Source of the DNA: Symsagittifera roscoffensis
Lineage: Eukaryota; Xenacoelomorpha; Acoela; Convolutidae
DNA length: 64,000 bases
Assembly (NCBI RefSeq): GCF_963678635.1
Contig: NC_087065.1
Coordinates: forward strand, 15,413,853 to 15,477,852
Direction of reading: 5' to 3'
The notes below the pieces were generated by a model. That model was not told the origin of the DNA, made no database searches, and saw only the letters and a program-made list of their open reading frames with translations. A program made the position numbers and the translations under genes. Positions 10,222 to 23,100 of the stretch are shown in pieces (position 1 is the first letter of the stretch; every line of letters begins with the position of its first letter).

Positions 10222-13200
10222 TTCTAAGGCACGGCAATATCATTCATTGAATGGGGGCAGAATCAGTTGCTCTTTGCTTTTGAACAGTTTTAGCTAAAGA
10301 ACGTATGTTACAGACAAAGACAAATTTTTGCTGGGCGAAAAAAAACCCGATTTACAATAGTTAAGCCTACTCGAGTGGTTGGGTTATTGTTCCCCTCAAT
10401 GTAGTCAGTTTCCCACACAGAAAGGTGTACCTTGCTGTCATGATAAATCATTGTTTTGAAAAAAAAATTTACAAAAAACACGCCTTTGAAAGTTTCAATT
10501 TACCCACGTGTCAAAACTTTTGAACATATTTTTTTGACTTTTTCTTGAGGAATGTTTATGTGGCCATGTTTTCCGGATATATTGATTGTTTTTTCTTGAT
10601 GTTAGTGACAGAAAATTCACAGTTACTTTCACCCATTTACAACTAGATTTTTCCGTTTTTTTTTTTGCTGTTGCTGCCTTAATTGAAAGTTTTTCCGACG
10701 TGGTCAAGTGGCCGTTGTCCTAATTGCTCGTGAAAAATTTGAAAGCATTTTGGTATCAGTAGAAGAAATGAGTTGGTGGCTAAAAAAAATTGAGAAAGAA
10801 ATCAACAAAAAAAGGTGTTTTAGATGGTTTAGCGTTCGATTACTCTTTTCTCTACACTAATAATGCATTTCAGTTTGGTACTTTTTTTCGAAACCGGTGC
10901 TAGCCTTAAGTTTTGTTGTCTTATCGGATTCAAATGTTTCAAAACCACCGCAAACCATTTTGCTCAATTTGCACCGTCTATTAACCCTTCAATAAGCAGT
11001 CACTCGTGCCGCTAATTGTTGATAGCTACTGGTTGACAATAATTGCGAATTGTCGACATTTAAAAGTGCTACAAAAGGTCGCTCGCGACCCTTTGGTGCT
11101 TTTCCTTGTGTCATGAGTTGAATCATTTAACACCCTCAATTGTCTAAAATCTCGATTTGTGCTCCCTTCTAACTGATCCCTCAACATTCGAAAGTCAGTG
11201 GATCAGCTATTGTTTCTTTGACTTTGACCTAGATTGCGTCAAAAATCTCATATGTAGCCCAAGGGGCTGTTCTATGGAAATCTTTTTATCCTTAAGTTGG
11301 GTTTCACAGAAAAGTTTTTGAAGAACACCAGGCTTTGAGAAAAATTGGTCCCTAAATTTCCATTTGTGAGACAAAATGACTGAAAAGTTACTCTGAATCG
11401 TTTTTTCAATTCTAGTATGATTCAAAAAAAATTTTAACTTTCGTTAATTCTAATTTGGCAGTTTTTATCTTTCTTTCCTCGCGAGTGCCCGTAAATCATA
11501 TGAAAATTTTCATTTGTTTTTTTTTCGGTTTGCTATCAACTTCTGATGTTTTTGGAATTTCTTTCATTCAAATGCGTATTTGTTTGCTTATTGCAGAGAG
11601 AAAGAACAATCTTGAGGCGTTTGATTAAGAAATTTTGAGGAGGGTTACTAAAAGGTCCAACGAATTAAGCAATGTTTTTTCTTGGTTTTTAAATATTGTT
11701 TTCTGGCAAGTATTTAGGATTGCTGTTCACAAACTTCGGTAAGTTGTGCCGTATCATAACAGATACAAAAACCTGAAGTCCTTTTTTATTAAAAGAAAAA
11801 ATGAAGACTGCTGCGTTAAAAGACCAAAAGCTTGAAATCGTATGAAACACTAGCTTTCAGGGTTGTATGATTGATTCGTGTTTGAAAAACAAGAAAATAT
11901 TTGACTTTCCACATATCATTTTTTATGGTTTGCTTTTTACCATCTGATGTATTTCATAAATTATTCAATCACAGAAAATTCAGCCAGTTTCGAAACGACA
12001 CATTTCAATCAACATGAGTCAGACATATCGACCAAAGCCTTTTCAGATAATTTTAACGATTCCAAAAGTATGCGCAAAAACTTTTCGAATCGTTGGTAAA
12101 ACCTCAAAGTTTTAGAAAAACGGCATTTTACTCATTGCTCTCAAATAAACATGAAATAAGTATTTTTACAGAACTAACAGTACATTATCATTATGTAGTT
12201 TTAGACAACTTTTTTTGTTCTGAATAAAAAAAGTTGGCTAAAAAATCAGTTTTTTGACTTTTACCTGCAGTCAAAAAAGATATCAGGTAGAACTTTGATC
12301 ACCACTACCACGTGCTGGCCAAAAAATTACGCTGAGAGTCTTAAAATGCTTAAGACGCGGGATGTTGCAGCCACCTATCTAGTATTTTGATTTTGAGTAG
12401 TCAGTTGAAGCTAAACTGAAACATAAAATTTTGTAGAAAATGAAATTATATCGATTGAAATAATGTCCAACCAGAAAAAGGTATCGATTTCAAGACCTAC
12501 TTTTGCAGTGGCTGCTACAAAAACACAATTAACTTCGGTCAATCTTCATTAGTATCTAAGTTTAGATTTTTTAGTTGTATCTGAATCCTTCACACATTCC
12601 TTCACTTTTTAAGAAAATGGAATTTGTATAAACTGAACCTGACAAAAAGCAATTTTGTCTTAAAAGTTACAGTTGCCTTTTCAAGAACAATTTTTAAATG
12701 GCTAAGCACGGTCGGAAATTGAAGAGCACCAAGACTTCACCTGAAAAACCAAGAGCGCTTATTTTCGGAGCACCCCAAAAATTCAAATTAAAAAGTTTGC
12801 TAACTTAGTTCGAGAGGGGGCCAAAAACACTTGTAACGTGCTCAACAGATCAAGGCCCAATTTAAGTTGCTTTTTTGGAGAACCTCATACCTCATACGAG
12901 TTTTGACTTGACTTCATGGAATGGCAGCTTGGACAATTTTGTGTCTACAAAACACCCATACCTCTAAACTCAAATTACGTTTCAAAGATGAGCAAACATT
13001 GCCAAATTTAATGTAGAGAGATTGATGATTGGCAACTTTATCAAAAGGTTTAACTCCAATTGTTCAACCGCCGATGAGAAACGCATGTAAAACGCAACTA
13101 TTTACAACCGAGACCATATATAGAAGTATTTAAAATTTTGTTATTTTAATGAAAACGTATCCTGATAATTTTATGCATCGCAAGTCGTTTTGATCTCTAA

Positions 13201-13275
13201 AGTTTTTTTTTGACATTTCACATTTCCTTGTTAAAATGTTGAAAGACTTCTGGCTCTAATCAAATTTGAATTTTT
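10222..13275. other. AT-rich noncoding DNA, no feature recognised
   Basis: No ORF with coding character, no RNA gene and no repeat shared with other parts of the window. A short perfect hairpin around TCGCTCGCGA lies near 11083. Confidence 0.4.
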
Positions 13276-14400
13276 TTTGATCTAGTCTCTTTTTTCTAAT
13301 TTTGCCGAATTGTCTCTGGCTGAGTTGTCGGATTGTTTTGGCTGGGTTTTTTTTTCTGTGTTTGAAACTGGCTGAACTGTCTTGTCTGTAGCTGAATTGT
13401 CTCTACGCCTAGCGAATCATCGTTCTGCTTCTCTGACAAACTTAGACTCTGAAATAACTTCTTTATCTTAGCAAATCTAGATGTTTTGATTGAATAGAAA
13501 GATATTTACAAAAAATTAAGCTGGATAATTTCAAAAATAACAGATATCACAATTTGGGTTTAGTAAAAATAACCCGGAAAAAACATAGATATCTGCAGAT
13601 TTATATATTTATTTTTGAAGCTGTTTTTTTTTCAGAAACATTTTTGACAATATTTTAAATATCTATTAAGCTATCTGTTTTTTCTAGGTTATGTTTTTTC
13701 TTAAATGTTTTATTATTTTTTTCAATCACTGCTGTTTTTGAAAGTGTCATCGATATTTTTTTAAATTTCTATTAATATATTTTGAACTTCTACTTTATCA
13801 ATCACTAATTTTTCTAGTTTTATACTGCTGATTTTATCGAAGTTGTATTACTGCAGATTTTATAATTTTCTATTAAAGTGCGAATTAATCGCGCTAAACA
13901 CTCATTACAGAATGACTGTTTGCTAGCTAGTAGGTCCATGTGGTATGACACTAAAAGCAATTTACATCATATATTTTTCTTTGTTTTTGACGCGAGAGAA
14001 TTTTTTAAAACGAACATTCTTCAAAAACATTTGATTTGTTTTTGTAAAATTGATCATTTTTTCAAAAAAGTGACTGATACACAGCAAATAATCTCTTTTC
14101 TTAATTTTGAGCAACTCGAAGCAGACGGATATGCAGATTCAGTTACCCCATCTTGCCTGAAATGGTTATCAGCTACCTTGGCAAATAAATCTTGAAAACT
14201 GTTTGAGCCTTTTCGTTGAGTACGAAAGTGAATGTGCTATAACAATCATGGTTAATATTTCATTCTCTTTTGTTAAAACTCGGATGTGGGCCCTGCATGA
14301 GTTATGTCCAGTAGAATTCAAAAATTTTGTACGAAAAAATGCAATTAGTGCCTGTTTAATAATCAGCCAATTAGTCGACTTTTTCAATTGATTGCTTTCG
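13276..14400. other. AT-rich noncoding DNA with degenerate short tandem motifs
   Basis: 13304-13410 repeats a degenerate GGCTGAATTGTCT motif about five times, and 13550-13870 repeats TATCTGCAGATTT-like and TTTCTATTAA strings. Nothing else is seen. Confidence 0.35.
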
Positions 14401-14735
14401 GTTAGAGGGCATTAATTAATTTATTAAAAACTAACCAATTATGCCAATTACGAATGCCCAAAACAGAGCCCTTGTGCCATTTTAATCATAATCGCTACCA
14501 ATTAGCCCATTTATTTTTCATTATCCATTCCCTGCGGGCCCTGTTAATATCGAATACCTTCCCCGCTGATGAAACAACGTGAAACAATTCGGAAATTAGG
14601 TAATTGCGTTTGCTTGCCCTAATTTGCATACATTAGCAAAACGAATAGAGCGCGTGGTAAAAAAAATGGCATCTCTTACTGGTTTAAGGGCAAAAAAACC
14701 TGACATTACATAAGAACAGACATACATAAATTCAG
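14401..14735. other. Single-copy island rich in TTAATTA/CCAATTA motifs
   Basis: Compact run with many ATTAATT and CCAATTA strings and higher GC than its neighbours, with no repeat signature. Possible conserved noncoding DNA (inference). Confidence 0.3.
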
Positions 14736-15275
14736 ACAAGACTGCTTGTATCAGGGCAAAGCCCTGAATGTTCCGACTGCCTTTTAAGGTTTATTGAGCA
14801 GCAGTAATACATAAAAAAATTAAATGAAATAAAATGAAATGAAGATTTTTTTTCTAAAATTTGAAATTTTTTATGAAAATCATCCCCCCACAGCCAAATA
14901 AAGTACAAAAAGATAGATTTCGTACCTGGTAACAAATCAATTATGGCAAATAGGCTTCGTTCATTCAATTTGGAACTATTTATAAGACGGATTAAACCTC
15001 GCTTACGCGTTAATAGCGCGAATTATATTGCGCGTTAATTGTCCCAAATTGGTCAAAATGGCCAAAATGGCAATCTTTAAACCCTCATAACTTTATGAAA
15101 AATGATCACAGGAAAAATATCTTTTCAAATTTAGGCTCAGGACAAGCATACCTTTTGAATGATATAAAAAAATTCCGTCAAAAATGGCTAGTTAAAAAGT
15201 CGAAATTTGTCTGAAGAAAAAAAAACCCACCCCGAGCACAAATATTCCGTTACTTTCGTATCGAAAGTTGGTACA
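14736..15275 (+). mobile_element. Family A element, single left arm
   Basis: Starts with ACAAGACTGCTTGTATC and the hairpin CAGGGCAAAGCCCTG. It runs through the conserved core (GCGTTAATAGCGCG) and ends at ATCGAAAGTTGGTACAAC, where the two arms of the complete copy meet. The opposite arm is absent. Confidence 0.8.
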
Positions 15276-16059
15276 ACAACAGATTTTGAATTTTGAATTT
15301 AAAAAAAACTAGTTTTGGCAATTCTTAACTGATTTTATTTGAAACAATTTTTTTAACTAATCGTAATTGAACAAACTTTTTTTGCGATTGCTGTTATTAT
15401 TTTTATGATAAATGAGTTCTTTTTTTTCGATAGCTGAAAGAACAATATTTAGTTCAGCCAACTAGCAATCAATAATACCCACCTTCTGAAAATACTCAAA
15501 TTAGTCTGCGCTTTTAATGATTTTTTAAGTCATTCGTACCAACTCAGTCTGTAATGATTATCACAAATTGGCGTGGAATGCTTACAATAGCTAGTCATTT
15601 TTGGGTATTCCAACTCGAGAAAAACATTCAAATTTCGGCGTGCAATATTGTTTATTATTAATTCACTTCCTAAATTTTTCTGTGTTTCTCTACACCAAAT
15701 TGGCGACTAAATGAGCAAAAGTAATAGAAGAAGGAATATAGCGCCCAATTCTAATTGGTATCTCTTATACTATAATGAGTACATTTATTGGGTACCTTGG
15801 TGGCATGGTAATTGTGTGCAAAGGACAATAAGCAGACAGCTCAATATACAGACATTTTTCTGAGAGGATATTTGAACAATTTTCGTAAAACCAAAAACTA
15901 TCACAAAATTTGCTAAACCATTTGATGCCATTTTACATTCATAAAATTTTCAAAGTTTGATTCAATGTTTCAACGATTAAAAAACCAAAGTGACCAAAGC
16001 TATGAAATCAAAAAATCAATATCAAATATGCCTTTTGGTGCGCAGAAATCAGAAACTTT
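15276..16059. other. Noncoding DNA, no feature recognised
   Basis: AT-rich. The part from about 15500 to 15840 looks single-copy. No gene or repeat is seen. Confidence 0.35.
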
Positions 16060-16410
16060 TTTTTAGGTCGATCAATTTGATTTTGCGAGGTCTCCGAAAG
16101 TGTTTCAAGGAACCTATTTTTTCAAAAACTTTCTGCGCCGCTGGCAAATTTTTCAAAAACCAGGCTAACAACGGCACTTTTTAGACAATTTCGGGCACGT
16201 TTTAAATAATTTTGACCAAAAATTGCCTTTTTTCGGCGCGCGCTTCCCCTTCAAAATAAGTTATATTGGACGCAAAGGCGCATTTAGAAAAATTTTAAGG
16301 TTGGTCAGCCAAACATGGATATCGTAAAATTATACTAAAGGGGGGACCTTTTGGAACAATTTGGCAACCAGAATTGAGGGAAGGGCGTCCCCCCTCGGCA
16401 CGCTACTGGA
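16060..16410 (+). mobile_element. Family C repeat copy
   Basis: Shares CAAAAACTTTCTGCGCCGC-like sequence, TTTTTCGGCGCGCGCTTCCCC and a G/C-rich terminal region with the copies at 19020 and 47228. No coding capacity, so presumably a non-autonomous element of unknown class. Confidence 0.6.
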
Positions 16411-17220
16411 TGGATAGCTGTGAAGATATTCGACGGTAGTCACTTAAGTGGCGAGGTGGGGGAGATTGTTTGGTTGTCGGTCTTTTAACGAGGATGAAAC
16501 AAAAGTTGTCTGCTCATTGAACACACACTATCATAGCAGAACTGGTATATATTAGTAATACACTTAAAAATGAGGGTTGCTTAGTTGCCATGGCAACTGA
16601 TTTGACTTGTTAATCGGGGGGATTATTTTGACAAACAAAAGGCTATAATGGCACTCGCTAATTTGATTGCAATCCTTGTTTTTACTAACACCAACTGTCT
16701 ACCTATATACTCGGTATATAATCTCAAAACCATTCCATTACCAACTTCACCGCGCAACCAGTTTTAAAGAATTGACTACCACCTTGGTAATGATAAAAAA
16801 TAACCCTTCTCTGTGGTTTCAACATTTTCAAGTGCGGGCTTAATCTCACTTCACTTTACTTTTGTACTTGGCATTAAAGAGAAGGTAGTTGCGCTATTGT
16901 GCAGGTAATAATACTGCTAACTAACTAGCAATGGCGTGTTAACTAACTGCCTCTATTAATAACCAAACCCACGTTCCAAACACCACTTAGCTCGAGATAT
17001 AAAAAGGAAAATGAATTACTTGTTGGGGCCGTTTGTTCGTTCCTTCATTCAAATGTCATGCCTTGAAGTATAATGAAAGAAAGTGAAATAACTGCTACGT
17101 GATCAAGGAAAACTCTTCAGTCTCTTCCGTGATCACTTTCTGTCTTTTCGTTGGATTAATTAATCTGGTATAACATTCCAATTTTGTTGAAGGTTTCTTT
17201 CAGCTAAACCTGGTAAACAT
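16411..17220. other. Single-copy island
   Basis: No repeat similarity and moderate GC, with TTGCCATGGCAACTG (a GTTGCCATGGCAAC palindrome, an RFX/X-box-like motif) near 16585, and AATTAATTAATC near 17155. Possible regulatory DNA (inference). Confidence 0.3.
16582..16599. promoter_or_regulatory. X-box-like palindrome GTTGCCATGGCAAC
   Basis: A perfect 14-bp palindrome made of two GTTGCC half-sites, resembling the RFX-type X-box (GTTGCCATGGCAAC is the consensus form). It is a single site, its match to the consensus is seen directly, and its function is unknown. Confidence 0.45.
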
Positions 17221-17224
17221 GAAT

Positions 17225-17660
17225 TTACGCAAGACTGCTCGTATACCTTTTTACGCATATTTACACATATCCTGAATAAACTAAACAATTCTGTGCTTAA
17301 ACAGATTTTTTTAGTCAACCTTCCAAAATGATCGTAAAAATGTCATTTTGACTTGTTTTTTAAAAATTCACTGGGTAGAAAAAATTTAGCTTGGAATATC
17401 AGTTTGCTTGACTCGAAAAAAGATCGAGTAAGATTTAATTTTTTTTGAAATCCACTTCAATTCGAAAAAAAAATCCTCAATAATTGGCACTTGAAACAAT
17501 AAACCTTGGCATTTGAAACGATAATAAGTCTGCTCGTATCAAGACGAAGCCCTGAATGTTCCAACTGCCTTTTAAGGTCTATGGAGCAGTAATAACTAAA
17601 ATGTAATAAAATAAAACGAATATTTTTTTTAAATTTTTTTTTATCATTCCTAAATGATAA
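17225..17660 (+). mobile_element. Family A fragments
   Basis: Two truncated left ends: GCAAGACTGCTCGTAT at about 17229, and a longer one at about 17527-17600 with TCTGCTCGTATC, CCCTGAATGTTCC and GGAGCAGTAATAAC. The interior is diverged. Confidence 0.55.
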
Positions 17661-18375
17661 ACTATTGGAAAACATTAATACATTCTGAGACGTTAATTAC
17701 TGCTTTTTGGTGTGGAGCGAATTTTTTCAAAGCAAAAATCGGAATTGTTAATATTTAAAATTGTTAATATTATTTATATTTTTGTCTAACTACTAGAAAC
17801 AATACTGGGCATTCAGAACACTCAGGAATTTGCCCTTACACGAACAGTCTTGTTTTCTTTGTGTATGGTTCCTTTTTGGTTGATGTTTTGACAAACTTCC
17901 AAAGATGATCATTTTTTCAAATGTGGTTTCAGAAATTGGGTACTGGCTTTTTCTTCGAATCAGTCGTAAATTTTTGTTAGCTTGAGAATTAGGTCACTAT
18001 AGTAGTTTAATTTTCAGCAAGTTTTTTTTTAAATAACAAATTTTAAAATTGTTTTATCAATCAGTGTTTTTGACGACTCAAAGCTGTTAAGTTTCACTAA
18101 GTTTAGAAGTTACTTGAGCAACCATATGTGAAAAATTTTTAGTTACACTTCAGCGTATTTGTTGCGAGTTTCAAAGAAGCTGAAGAAGTTATGTTTAGAT
18201 TTTTTGCTTATTGAGAATGGTTTCCAAAGGAAAATTTGCTGAATGGAAGCGTGTCTATAAATTGAATATACAGAAACTGCTTGTTCAATACTTTGATGCT
18301 CAAAATGTAAGGAAAACTGACTCTTTTCCAGTTTCAAAGAAGTAAGCACTTCGTAAAATTACATTTTAAAAATAA

Positions 18376-18866
18376 CAAGACTGCTCGTATGTTTCGACTG
18401 CCCCTTGATTCATATCGAATTCTTTTCGGGAAAGGAAAAATTTGAAAAAACTATAAGCTTTGGACAAAATCAAAATCAAAGTGTAAAAATTTTAGTCCTA
18501 TCAAATAAATACGACCGATAAGTTAGCCTAAATTCAATTTGGAACAATTTTGTTGTGCGGGATAACTCGCTATGCATAAATAATTAGCATTACGCACTCA
18601 GCATTAAGAATAAATTCTTCAAAACGCGCATATTTCAGTCTAAAGCTTGACCAATTTGGCAATTTTCAAACCACCAGAACCTTACAAAGAAACGAATGTA
18701 AGATATACTTTTAAATTTGAACTCATGAAATCGATATCTTCAATGGGGTATAAAAAAAAGTTTGGTTAAAAACTATTTATTCGATTGGTGAAAATTGACT
18801 GAATGAAAAACGGCCACACCGAGCATAAATATTCCGTTTTCTTCGAAAGTCGGAACAAAATTGTTT
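18376..18866 (+). mobile_element. Family A element, diverged left arm
   Basis: Begins with ACAAGACTGCTCGTAT and ends with CCGAGCATAAATATTCCG and CGAAAGTCGGAACAA. The core is heavily substituted, so this is an older copy than the one at 14736. Confidence 0.65.
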
Positions 18867-19019
18867 CAGATTGAAAAACGGGAAATGATTGAGAAATTTG
18901 TACAAAATGGTTAATTCGAATCACTTAGTTCAAAAATATTTAGCAATTGAATAAAAAAGCTACTTTTAATCCATAAATTACTTAGAAAAATAATAAAAAA
19001 ACAAGACCTTTTCCCGCAA

Positions 19020-19390
19020 GACTTTCAACAAGAAGCAGGTTTAGGAGGGTGCGGGAGATCAGACGGACATCCCCTTCTGGAATTAGACCCCCTACCGACC
19101 AAAAGGTCCTCCCTTTCTTAGATTTTGAGAAATCCATCTTTGGCTGACACAATTTTCTAAAGGTTCCAACATGATAATTTCGAAGGAGGGAGCGCGCGGC
19201 GAAAAAAAAAGTTTTTTTTTAAATGCCAAAATCTTCCAAAAATTGCTTATAAAAGTCTTTTGGCCTTTTTTCTGAAATTGTTTTTGAGTGAATATTTGAG
19301 TGATTTCAGAAAAACAGAGTCGACAAATTTTCGATATTTTTCATGAAAATCAGCCCCCTTTCGAGAAAATCCTAGATCCGCCCTTGGTTT
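19020..19390 (+). mobile_element. Family C repeat copy
   Basis: Contains ACCCCCTACCGACC, GGAGGGAGCGCGCGGCG and a CCTAGATCCGCCCTTGG-like end. Related to 16060 and 47228. Confidence 0.5.
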
Positions 19391-20286
19391 CAACCCTGGT
19401 TTTTCAACACATATCATAGTTCATGAGGTGCTGCAACAAATTGCAATAAAAGACAACAGGAAACAAAAAAACGTTCGCCTAGTTACAAGAAAGCGATAAC
19501 TCATAATGTTTGAATTTTTTGTTCAAAACGCGGCCTTGGCATGTACCGACCGCTTGCTAAGCTGCACTCAAAATTGGTTCGAGATGTATAATGCGCGTGA
19601 ATTAGTGCTATTTGCTAATAAATTTTTCTGTCTTTGCATAGTCAACTCATTTGTGCGAGTTGTGACTTTTCATGGAATTGCGTGTTGTTTCTTACACCAA
19701 ATGTTTTTTATGTTGCGAGTTGTCTTTTTCCGAGTTTATGAGAACCAGAAATTGATCAAGATTTGCTTCAGTAAAATGTTTGTATCAGTTTGCCCGCTTC
19801 AATTTTGAATAATTATGAGCGCGTACTAAAATATCAAATAAAGCTGAGTTGATTCAACTTGGTCAAGTTGTTTTGGTCAAATAAAAAATTAAAATTTTCA
19901 AAAGCAAAACATTATGAAGCGCACAACAAACAATTATGCGTCCAGCAACCTACTGTTTGGATCCATTGTCTTGTTTCACTCAATAAGGAAAGCTTTCAGG
20001 GCGGAATATTTCAATGGTTACACCACTCAACGAAAAAATTTAATCCACGCAGATGATGATCCTCCGAAATAAGCAAGATTGACTATTCAACAAAACCTTT
20101 TTTCACAAAAAATGATTGCAGAGAAGCATTTTTTTCTCTAGAACTCAAAGTGTTCTGTAATAAGAAAAACGAAAATAGTTTCAGAGGAAAAAGCCTCAGA
20201 GAGTACAAATCTCGTGATATTTGAAATGAAAAAAAAAGTCAGAGAACTCATCCATGATGGAGTCTGATGAAGATTTCCGATTAAAA
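19391..20286. other. Noncoding DNA, no feature recognised
   Basis: AT-rich. A 100-codon open frame at 19506-19808 has no recognisable family and is probably chance. Confidence 0.35.
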
Positions 20287-20425
20287 ATGGATTGTTTTTT
20301 TTAAACATGAGCAATTTCGACGCTTTTAAAAATTGAATTTTTTTAAATCATGAACTACTTCGATGCTTTTGAAAATTGAATTGTTTTTTATAAATAAACG
20401 AGCTATTTTGATGCTTTTGAAGTAC
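20287..20425. repeat. Imperfect tandem repeat, three units of about 45-55 bp
   Basis: Each unit carries a T-run, a CATGA/AACGAG element, and then TTTCGATGCTTTTGAAAATTGA or a close variant. Three successive units are visible. Confidence 0.6.
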
Positions 20426-20454
20426 ACAGATCTTTAAGATCATTTATCTACGAC

Positions 20455-20690
20455 GGAAAGGACCAACATACGAGCTGTACAGCTCATCACGGTGAACCGC
20501 TGTTGTGTCCCTGCTTTAGAACTACATGCAATTTTTTTTGGTTATTTTTCTGGGCTGGGTAATGTTGCCTCACCCTCAAGCAACGAGCACGGATCATGGT
20601 GGGCCTCGAACATCCGACCTTTCGATTGAGAGGCGGAGACGTAACCACTTCACCACTGCTCCCCCATCGAAACATGTGCGTGAAAATGAA
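20455..20690 (-). mobile_element. tRNA-derived SINE-like element
   Basis: On the minus strand, GGAGCAGTGGTGAAGTGG gives a good A box (TGGTGAAGTGG) and GATGTTCGAGGCCC a B box, about 35-40 nt apart. A non-tRNA tail follows. Acceptor-stem pairing is not evident, so a working tRNA gene is unlikely. Confidence 0.5.
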
Positions 20691-22300
20691 CGAAAGAGAA
20701 GATTTTTTTGGCTTAATTTTTTTTTGTCAAAAACCTGTAACAAAGTGAAAAGGCTATAGTGAGTTCCTGATTTGACAAAAAAGAGGAAAGTTTTTGTTAC
20801 TTTATTTGTAATATAATTTCTTTTTTTTAAAAAAGAGCTAGAAATCGTACGAGCCCTTAACCATCAGAAATGAGAGAGAAATGTTGACCATAAATTTTTA
20901 GAATTTGTTTTAGAACTAATTTTATAGTTTTTTGGTCTTTTAAGTTTCTTAAGACTTTAAGCAATAAATAGCAGAGGCGGAAAAATCAGCAATTAAAAAA
21001 CAATTTTATTGTTCATACTTGAAGAAATTGACGGAGTAAATATGTTGCAATGGTTGGTTTTTTTTCTTTAGACTAACTTATATTTTTATTTAATTTTTTT
21101 GGCAGTTTTTTATTAATTCTGAAAAATATTGATGTCTTGAGCTCAATGTTTACACCTGCAATCTTTTATAGTGATTGCAATAATTATTTGCAATAATTAT
21201 TGAGCTTTTTTGCTAGGTTTCTAGTAGCGCGTATCGTATGCAGTAAATCATTCCAAATTGTTTTGATTCAGCTGAATTATTTTCAATAGTTTGTTGCCAG
21301 ATAAGAAATATATTTCATGGCACACTTCATTGCATATGGGGGTAAGTTCAGAACTTTCATATTTCTGAAAATTGCACAGGTTTTAAAATACTACTGAAGA
21401 TATCTCGGAGGATAGTTAAAGACTTAAAGACCAAAAAAGTTTTGAACCCCCCCCCCATCGAAAAAGACTAGATCCGCGCCTGAAATGAATGTAATAGAGT
21501 TTGAGAGGATTTCAATACAAATCTTCTTTCTCGAACTTTTCAATCGGAATCTTAACTCAATTTTTAAATTTTGATTTACGCGTTCAGGCCAAAAATGGAT
21601 TTCGCGAAACTTTATCTTATTAGGTGTTGAATTGGTCAGAGCTCAGAGCGTGGTAATTTTGATTCGTAAAAAAGTTCTCCTTTTACTCTAACTATAGTCA
21701 AAACTGATGTTAAGAGAGTAGGATTGCCCTTATTTTAAGGAAAACTGAATGAGATGAAGTTGGTTTTAGTCGGAAAAGCTGGATTTTTTTTAGTAAAAGT
21801 TGAATATGGATATCATGAATGTAAAAAAAGATAAATTACATCCCATAATTTTAATTGCCTTGAAAGATATTAGACAGACTTGGAGATCTGTTATTCCTAA
21901 TGACCTGAAAGACAATTAACCTCGTCGAAATTGAGGAACGTCTGTTTAGTATTTCACTACATAGCCCATTGTTTCACCAATTGATGTGTGTGAATTCCTT
22001 TAATGGCCCTCATTGTATATTCCTAGTATCAATATACCAAAACTTTCTGCGTATTTGAAGCATAAAATGCTGGGAAAAGTTATAGGTAATTCAATTTAAC
22101 TGAATTTATTTTTTAATTAAAGTGTTTTCCCGGCGAAAACTCGACTTGCCGAGGTTGAAAAAATTCCTAAATTAAAAAAAGTTTATGATGGCTGATTGAT
22201 TGATTGTTTGAAATCTTCATCATAAGGCAATCGAGATTTCTGCCGTTTTTCAACCATTTATGGTCAAAGTTTTGTGCTATGAATTATTGATCAGCTTTTT
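20691..22300. other. AT-rich noncoding DNA with a family C end
   Basis: A family C-like end, CCCCCCCCCATCGAAAAAGAC then TAGATCCGCGCCTG, lies at about 21450-21482. The rest shows no gene or clear repeat. Confidence 0.35.
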
Positions 22301-23100
22301 TTTCTAATGAACCCTTTTAATTCAGCCAAAAGCGTGTTACATAACCCGCCAGTTCAAATTAATGACGGCTTAGTTTTATACCACACATTTGGGCCATAAG
22401 TGTTACGGGTATAGCAAGACATATAGGGGCACCCTAATTTCCAAACGGGTTCGGGTTCGGGTTGTGCTTTGTGTTGTGTGTTGCTGCGCTTTAAAATTCT
22501 AATTCCCCTCTGCTAATCTACAATGGGGAAATGAAAGGCCATTTTGCCCACGCACTGATTGCATTTCGTGGGTAATTATCCTTATCATTATTACGATGAC
22601 GATAATTGCGGCATGCGTTTATACCTAGAGGATGGTTTCTATTCTGACAGATGAATACACGGGGCTAATTTAGTTTCCTTTCCTGGTTCTCAAATCCCCC
22701 GAAAAAGAGAGAAAATTGGCCATGTCAACTATGGTAAGTTAATTGAAACCTTAATTAGCCCAACCGTAAAAATAACATAAATTTGACGGATGAAAAATAA
22801 TTTTTTCTTCTGGTGAGTTTCACATTTCAATGCTCTGGTTCTCGAAATTTTCGCTTTATCTCTTCAATTACACCCCCCCCCCCTCCGCCCGTAGTACCAC
22901 CACCTAACCACCCCTATTTATAAGCAACCCACCAACTAGAACAACCTCTATCAAGAACTAAATCAACAGATAAACGTACGAGGGTTTTGTACATAGTGCT
23001 ACCTTAGTTGTCCCCTTTTTCGAATAGCGGCGGGGGACTGAAGGATGGGTATGGGGATGGGGGTGGGGTTAGTTAGTCTCGCCGTCGTCTCCAGTCAGAA
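22301..23100. other. Single-copy island with C/G tracts
   Basis: Contains GGGTTCGGGTTCGGGTTG at about 22446, a run of 13 or so C at about 22870, and a G-quadruplex motif at 23047-23068. TTAATTAGCCCA-like strings occur near 22750. No transposon signature. Possible regulatory DNA. Confidence 0.35.
23047..23068 (+). other. G-quadruplex motif
   Basis: Four G-runs of 3, 4, 5 and 4 separated by loops of 3, 2 and 1 bases, matching the canonical G4 pattern. Confidence 0.7.

Noticed and set aside
13878-14195. 105-codon + strand frame
   Set aside because: F/K/N-rich product as expected of random AT-rich DNA, with no motif and no splice context.
22446-22463. Telomere-like GGGTTC repeats
   Set aside because: Only about three units, and not the TTAGGG-type repeat; probably chance in a G-rich patch.
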